A DNA stretch of 9,965 bases, taken from contig JAKLIL010000046.1 of the NCBI GenBank assembly GCA_022709625.1, positions 1 through 9,965 of the forward strand. Reading direction: 5' to 3'. This DNA comes from Verrucomicrobiota bacterium. GTDB taxonomy: Bacteria; Verrucomicrobiota; Kiritimatiellia; CAIQIC01; Lenti-01. Every line of letters begins with the position of its first letter. Within the stretch, counting starts at the first letter, position 1. The notes beneath the pieces were generated by a model. That model made no database searches. It had not been told where the DNA came from and worked only from the letters and a program-made list of their open reading frames with translations. Positions 6,396 to 9,965 of this stretch are shown in pieces. Made by a program: the position numbers and the translations under genes.

Positions 6396-6902
6396 ATGAA
6401 CATGGAAGAAGAGGAATTCAGCCCCTACGGCGCGTACGGCAGCGGTTGCGGCGTGCACGGCGAAGACTTCCTGCGCGAATGCACGATGTGCGGCATCGAA
6501 TTCTGCGCGGCCTGTTTCCCCAATTCCGCCCTCTGTTCCGACTGCGCCGCCCAGGGCGATCTCGATCTCGAAGAGGAGCCCGCCACCGAGGAAGAGAAGG
6601 AATTGCTGATCCTGGACGGGCTCCCCGACGAGGAAACCGAAGAACAACCGGGCAAGGCCATCCCGGCTTCGCCAACGGCGGCGGCGACAACAAAGGCCCC
6701 CACCCCAACCCGCCCCACCCTGGCCACATCCGCGGCCGCGGCCAAAGCCAAGAAACCGGCCGCCAAGAAGGCCGCCCCCGCAAAGTCGCGCCAATCGGCG
6801 AGGCCGGCGCGCTGCCCGGCCAAGCCCACCGCCAAGACACCAACCGTCCCGGCCGTGGCCTGCAAAACCAAGGCCCGGCCCAAGGCCAAGAAAAAACGCT
6901 AG
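6396..6902 (+). CDS. B-box-like zinc-finger protein with histone H1-like basic tail
   Basis: A 168-residue protein with three distinct parts and no recognised specific function. Residues 18-50 carry eight regularly spaced ligands (C18, H21, C29, C32, C37, C40, C47, C50), i.e. C-x2-H-x7-C-x2-C-x4-C-x2-C-x6-C-x2-C. This resembles the B-box type zinc finger found at the N-termini of many bacterial membrane and adaptor proteins, and would bind two zinc ions. Residues 55-83 form an acidic linker with 15 Asp/Glu. Residues 100-168 contain 21 Lys/Arg and no acidic residue, in a Lys-Ala-Pro-rich, low-complexity tail (AKAKKPAAKKAAPAK, RPKAKKKR) like histone H1 and bacterial H1-like proteins. No membrane segment is present. 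ATG 6396 is preceded by GAGGTGAT with about 7 nt spacing; ATG 6402 is an alternative. The gene is divergent from the kinase operon and 31 nt upstream of miaB, probably co-transcribed with it. DNA, RNA or ribosome binding by the tail is inferred. Confidence 0.8.
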   Translation: MNMEEEEFSPYGAYGSGCGVHGEDFLRECTMCGIEFCAACFPNSALCSDCAAQGDLDLEEEPATEEEKELLILDGLPDEETEEQPGKAIPASPTAAATTKAPTPTRPTLATSAAAAKAKKPAAKKAAPAKSRQSARPARCPAKPTAKTPTVPAVACKTKARPKAKKKR

Positions 6903-6933
6903 GCCTGCGCCGCTGGCTCCTTTCCGCGCGCCG

Positions 6934-8250
6934 TTGACGGCTCCCACCTACAATCTCTGGACCATCGGCTGCCAGATGAACGAAGCCGACGGTCTGCGGG
7001 CCGCCGCGCTGCTGGAAGCCGCCGGGTACCGCCCCGTACCGCATGCCCGCGCCGCCGACCTGCTGCTGCTCAACACCTGCGTGGTGCGGCAACAGGCCGA
7101 GGACAAAATCCATTCCCGGTTGAAGTTCGTCGTCGAACTCAAGCACCGCAACCCCGCGCTGGCGGTCGTCCTCATGGGCTGCCTCGTGGGCAAGAACGCC
7201 CGCGAACTGCCCGCGCTGCGGCAGCGTTTCCCGTTCGTCGACGTCTTTCTGCCGCCCTCGGATCTCGGCCCGTTGCGCGACTATTTGCAGACCGGCGGCC
7301 GCATCGTGCCCGCCGCGGGCGTGTCCGAAGAACCTGCGCCACCGCCCCTGCCCGACTCCCAAACCGGCCGCGCCGTCGTGGCGCACCTGCCCGTGGTGCT
7401 GGGCTGTTCCCACGCCTGCACCTATTGCGTGATTCCCTACCGGCGCGGCGGCGAACGATCCCGGCCGGCGGACGAGATTCTCGCCGAGGCCCGGGTTCTG
7501 GCGGCGCGCGGCGTCCGCGAAGTCTTCCTGCTGGGCCAGATCGTCGACCGCTACGGACTCGACCGGCCCGGCGAAATCTTGCTCCCCGAACTCCTGCGGC
7601 GGGTCGCCGCGGTGCCCGGCCTTGTGCGCGTGCGCTTCCTCACCAGCCATCCCCGGTGGGTCACGGACGAGCTGGTCGCCGCGGTCGCCGGCACGCCGGG
7701 ACTGTGCCCCTATTTCGAAATTCCCGTGCAAGCCGGCGCCGATGCCGTGCTGGCCGCCATGCGCCGGGGCTATACCGTCGCCGACTACGAAGCGCTCGTG
7801 GCCAAAATCCGCGCCGCGATTCCCCTGGTCGGCGTCTCCACCGACGTGATCGTGGGATTTCCCGGCGAAACCGCCGATCAGTTCGAAGCCAGCATGGCTT
7901 TGATGCGCCGCATCGATCCCGACATGATCCGCATCGCCAAATACTCCCCCCGCCCCCTGACCTACTCCGCCCGGCATCTCGCGGACGATGTCCCCGAGGC
8001 CGAAAAAGAGCGCCGCCGCGTCGCCATGGAAGCGCAGTTGCGCGCCCGGCTGACCGAGAAAAACGCGCCGCTGCTGGGGCAAACGGTCGAGGTACTGGTC
8101 GAAACCATCGAAACATCGGGCCGCCGGCACGGCCGGACGCCCGACTACAAGCCGGTCTTCATCGACCGTTCTGCCGCCGCGCCGGGCGACCTGGTCCGTG
8201 CGCGCATCGTCTGGGCCGGTCCCTTCAGCCTGATTGCGGAAGCGGTGTAG
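6934..8250 (+). CDS. miaB: tRNA-2-methylthio-N6-isopentenyladenosine(37) methylthiotransferase MiaB
   Basis: A 438-residue radical-SAM methylthiotransferase that adds the 2-methylthio group to i6A37 of tRNAs reading UNN codons. The N-terminal UPF0004 domain has the three auxiliary-cluster cysteines C13 (TIGCQMNEAD), C49 (LLNTCVVRQQAEDK) and C83 (LMGC). The radical-SAM motif is C158-x3-C162-x2-C165 in VLGCSHACTYCVIPYRRGGE. LLGQIVDRYG and FPGETADQFE are conserved core segments. A C-terminal TRAM domain (about 375-438) contributes tRNA binding. QMNEAD and NTCVVRQ point to MiaB rather than RimO or MtaB. The start is TTG 6934: no ATG lies between it and the essential C13, and no in-frame ATG or GTG precedes it. 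No Shine-Dalgarno is evident, so initiation may depend on coupling to the gene ending at 6902. The 3' end overlaps convergent lolD by 26 nt. Confidence 0.92.
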   Translation: MTAPTYNLWTIGCQMNEADGLRAAALLEAAGYRPVPHARAADLLLLNTCVVRQQAEDKIHSRLKFVVELKHRNPALAVVLMGCLVGKNARELPALRQRFPFVDVFLPPSDLGPLRDYLQTGGRIVPAAGVSEEPAPPPLPDSQTGRAVVAHLPVVLGCSHACTYCVIPYRRGGERSRPADEILAEARVLAARGVREVFLLGQIVDRYGLDRPGEILLPELLRRVAAVPGLVRVRFLTSHPRWVTDELVAAVAGTPGLCPYFEIPVQAGADAVLAAMRRGYTVADYEALVAKIRAAIPLVGVSTDVIVGFPGETADQFEASMALMRRIDPDMIRIAKYSPRPLTYSARHLADDVPEAEKERRRVAMEAQLRARLTEKNAPLLGQTVEVLVETIETSGRRHGRTPDYKPVFIDRSAAAPGDLVRARIVWAGPFSLIAEAV

Positions 8251-8944
8251 GGTCTGGCGATCCAGCGCCGGGCAGGCCGTCGCGCAGGAGGATCCGGCGG
8301 CGGCAGCGCGCGGCCACGGTTTCGTTGTGCGTCACCAGCACGAGCGTCAAGTTGCGTTCGGCGGCCAGTTCGAAGAGATAGCGCAGCACGTCTTCGCCGG
8401 TCTGGGAATCGAGGTTGCCGGTGGGTTCGTCCGCCAGCAGCAGTTCCGGGCCGTTCATCAGGGCGCGGGCCAGCGCCGCGCGCTGCTGCTCGCCGCCGGA
8501 GAGTTCGTTGGGCCGATGCGCCACCCGGTCGGCCAATCCCACGCGCGCCAGCAATTCCGCGGCGCGGGCGCGCAGCCGGGCGCCGCGCAGAAAGGCGCCG
8601 TGGGCGCTCAGGGCCGGCAGCAGGACGTTCTCCAGCACCGTCAATTCCGGCAGGAGATGGTAGGCCTGAAACACGAAGCCGATTTGCCGCGCGCGGATGG
8701 CCGACCGTTCGCGGTCGCCCAGGGCGTAGAGATCGCGTCCGCGGTAGAGCACCCGGCCCGCCGTCGGCCGGTCCAGCCCGCCGAGGACGTGCAACAGCGT
8801 GCTTTTGCCCGCCCCGCTCATGCCGGTGATGGCCAGCGAATCGCCGGGGGGGATGGCCAGCGACACCCCGCGCAGGACCTCGAGGGTGCGCGTTTCCATG
8901 GCGAACGAGCGCCGGACGTCGACGGCTTCGATCAGGCTACTCAT
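8225..8944 (-). CDS. lolD: Lipoprotein-releasing ABC transporter ATP-binding protein LolD
   Basis: A 239-residue ABC ATPase of the MacB/LolD/FtsE group, of normal length. Motifs in order are Walker A GMSGAGKST (about 42-50), Q-loop VFQAYHLLPELTVLENV, signature LSGGEQQR, Walker B LLLADEPTGNLD and the H-switch VTHN. With a LolC/E-type permease it powers extraction of outer-membrane lipoproteins from the inner membrane and hand-over to a periplasmic chaperone. The ATG at 8944 overlaps the permease stop codon by 8 nt (ATGAGTAG), so translation is coupled and the pair forms one operon. A MacB-like or other export role is possible, but the ABC-after-permease order with QAYHLLPELTVLENV best fits LolD. 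The 3' end runs 26 nt into miaB on the opposite strand. Confidence 0.88.
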   Translation of the reverse strand: MSSLIEAVDVRRSFAMETRTLEVLRGVSLAIPPGDSLAITGMSGAGKSTLLHVLGGLDRPTAGRVLYRGRDLYALGDRERSAIRARQIGFVFQAYHLLPELTVLENVLLPALSAHGAFLRGARLRARAAELLARVGLADRVAHRPNELSGGEQQRAALARALMNGPELLLADEPTGNLDSQTGEDVLRYLFELAAERNLTLVLVTHNETVAARCRRRILLRDGLPGAGSPDPTPLPQSG

Positions 8945-9965
8945 AGCGCAGGGCCCTCACGGGATCGAGTTTGGCGGCCTGCCACGCGGGAATCACCGCC
9001 GCCAGGGTACAGATCACCAGCACCGAACCGGCCACCAGCGCGACGTCGCCCGGCAAGGTATGCGCCGGCAATTCGGCCAGATGGTACAGCTCTTCGGGCA
9101 ACAGTTGCAGGCCGCAGCGGTCGTTGAGGAAATGCAGCAGATGGTTGCGGTATTTCAGCACCACCAGCCCCGCGGCCACGCCCAGCGTCGTGCCCAGCAC
9201 GCCTTCGATCCAGCCTTGCCAGAAGAACACCCGCATGATGCCGCCGGACGAGAAGCCCAGCGACCGCAACAGGCCGATCTCCCGGGTCTTCTGCACCGTC
9301 ACCGTGATCAGCGTGTTGGTAATGCCGAACGCGGCGACGATGGTGATGAAAATCAGCAGGAAGAACATCATGTTCTTCTCCACCCGCAAGGCGGCGAAGA
9401 GCTGCTGGTTCTGCTCCATCCACGTGCTCACGCGGCATCCCGGGCCGAGGCGGCGGCGGAGTTCGGCCGCCACCGATTCCGCCGCGTACGGATCCGCGGT
9501 CATCACCTGGATGGCCTCCTGGGCGGCCCCGCCGCAGAATTCCCGGGCCTCCCAGAGCGAGGCCAGCAGATAGCCCATGTCGAAATCCCACATGCCGAGC
9601 TCGAAGATGCCCGCCACGGTCCATTCCGACGGCAGGCGGATTTCGTCCGCCGCAAGGAACGTCGCCGGCGAATAGGCGGTCAGCACGTCGCCCACCTCCA
9701 CGCCCAGCCGGGCGGCGAGATCGCGGCCGAGCACGACCGAGCCGTTCGCCACCGCGAATTCGCCGGCGACCAGGCTTTGGGGCAGGCGGCTGACGCGCCC
9801 TTCCCGGTTGGGATCGATGCCGCGGAGCAGCGGCGTTTCGATCCGTCCGTTGGCCGCGGGAATGAAGATCAGGCTCTGCAGGAACGGGGCGGCGCCCGTC
9901 ACGCCCGGCACGGCCTCGATGGTTTCGCAGAGACCGTCCGCCTCCTCGGCCAGGTCGCCGGGCAC
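8937..9965 (-). CDS. lolC: LolC/LolE-family lipoprotein-releasing permease, N-terminus beyond window
   Basis: The C-terminal 342 residues of an FtsX/MacB-type permease; the first ~60-80 residues, including TM1, lie beyond the right edge. The apparent GTG start at the edge is not real, because the homologous periplasmic domain is already under way. Visible residues ~1-190 are the MacB-like periplasmic domain (TPLLRGIDP, VVLGRDLAARLGVEVGD, WTVAGIFELGMWDFDMG). The FtsX core follows with three TM helices, at about 199-222 (FFLLIFITIVAAFGITNTLI), 245-270 and 305-330. TVQKTREIGLLRSLG is the conserved coupling segment that contacts the ATPase. The protein ends AAVIPAWQAAKLDPVRALRYE, the classic LolC/E terminus. 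It forms the membrane part of the Lol complex with the downstream ATPase. Whether it is LolC, LolE or a single LolF-like subunit cannot be told from this part. Confidence 0.9.
   Translation of the reverse strand: MPGDLAEEADGLCETIEAVPGVTGAAPFLQSLIFIPAANGRIETPLLRGIDPNREGRVSRLPQSLVAGEFAVANGSVVLGRDLAARLGVEVGDVLTAYSPATFLAADEIRLPSEWTVAGIFELGMWDFDMGYLLASLWEAREFCGGAAQEAIQVMTADPYAAESVAAELRRRLGPGCRVSTWMEQNQQLFAALRVEKNMMFFLLIFITIVAAFGITNTLITVTVQKTREIGLLRSLGFSSGGIMRVFFWQGWIEGVLGTTLGVAAGLVVLKYRNHLLHFLNDRCGLQLLPEELYHLAELPAHTLPGDVALVAGSVLVICTLAAVIPAWQAAKLDPVRALRYE

Noticed and set aside
6207..6947. A possible ~247-residue N-terminal extension of the histidine kinase
   Set aside because: The extension is Gly-rich low-complexity sequence antisense to the zinc-finger gene. 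The kinase family normally begins close to ATG 6206, just before the PAS domain.
6418..8130. A 570-codon open frame on the minus strand opposite the zinc-finger gene and miaB
   Set aside because: Composition is low-complexity, with Gly/Arg/Pro-rich blocks and no motifs. The plus-strand genes carry clear family signatures, so this is a shadow frame.

Overview
The window is a GC-rich chromosomal stretch from a bacterium that is almost certainly Gram-negative: it carries a LolC/E-LolD lipoprotein-export pair and a gene for a small lipoprotein. The partial topoisomerase IV subunit A resembles the branch seen in Bacteroidetes/Spirochaetes-like lineages rather than the enterobacterial ParC. Together with the high GC and the style of the genes, this fits a PVC-superphylum or similar lineage, but the assignment is a guess. 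No rRNA, tRNA, CRISPR array or complete transposon was seen.

Layout. (1) 1-949, plus strand: the 3' part of a type IIA topoisomerase A subunit, entering from the left edge. (2) 1125-1592, plus: a 155-residue predicted lipoprotein of unknown function with its own putative sigma70 promoter (1044-1073) and a terminator hairpin (1614-1650). (3) 1593-1902: a scar-like intergenic region. It holds the first ~45 codons of a Rob-type AraC-family regulator (1657-1848), cut off by a long AT-rich palindrome (1835-1896) that lies against the stop codon of the next gene. (4) 6206-1903, minus: a three-gene operon. It encodes a soluble PAS histidine kinase, an NtrC-type sigma54-dependent response regulator (GTG start overlapping the kinase stop in GTGA), and, 18 nt further on, a multispanning GT39/ArnT-like glycosyltransferase. 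(5) 6396-6902, plus: a small charge-segregated protein with a B-box-like zinc finger, an acidic linker and a histone H1-like Lys/Ala/Pro tail. (6) 6934-8250, plus: MiaB, the tRNA ms2i6A37 methylthiotransferase. (7) 9965-8225, minus: a LolC/E-type permease (N-terminus beyond the right edge) followed by LolD, overlapping by 8 nt. The 3' ends of lolD and miaB overlap by 26 nt.

How the genes work together. The kinase and regulator form one NtrB/NtrC-like phosphorelay. The regulator keeps its phospho-acceptor aspartate, Walker motifs, GAFTGA loop and Fis-type helix-turn-helix, so it should activate sigma54 promoters. Its linkage to a membrane glycosyltransferase suggests, without proving it, a link to envelope glycan decoration. 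LolC/E-LolD would move lipoproteins to the outer membrane. The nearby lipoprotein has Asp at +2, which in E. coli keeps lipoproteins in the inner membrane. MiaB and the topoisomerase are housekeeping functions. The most unusual items are the regulator remnant with its palindrome and the zinc-finger/H1-tail protein.
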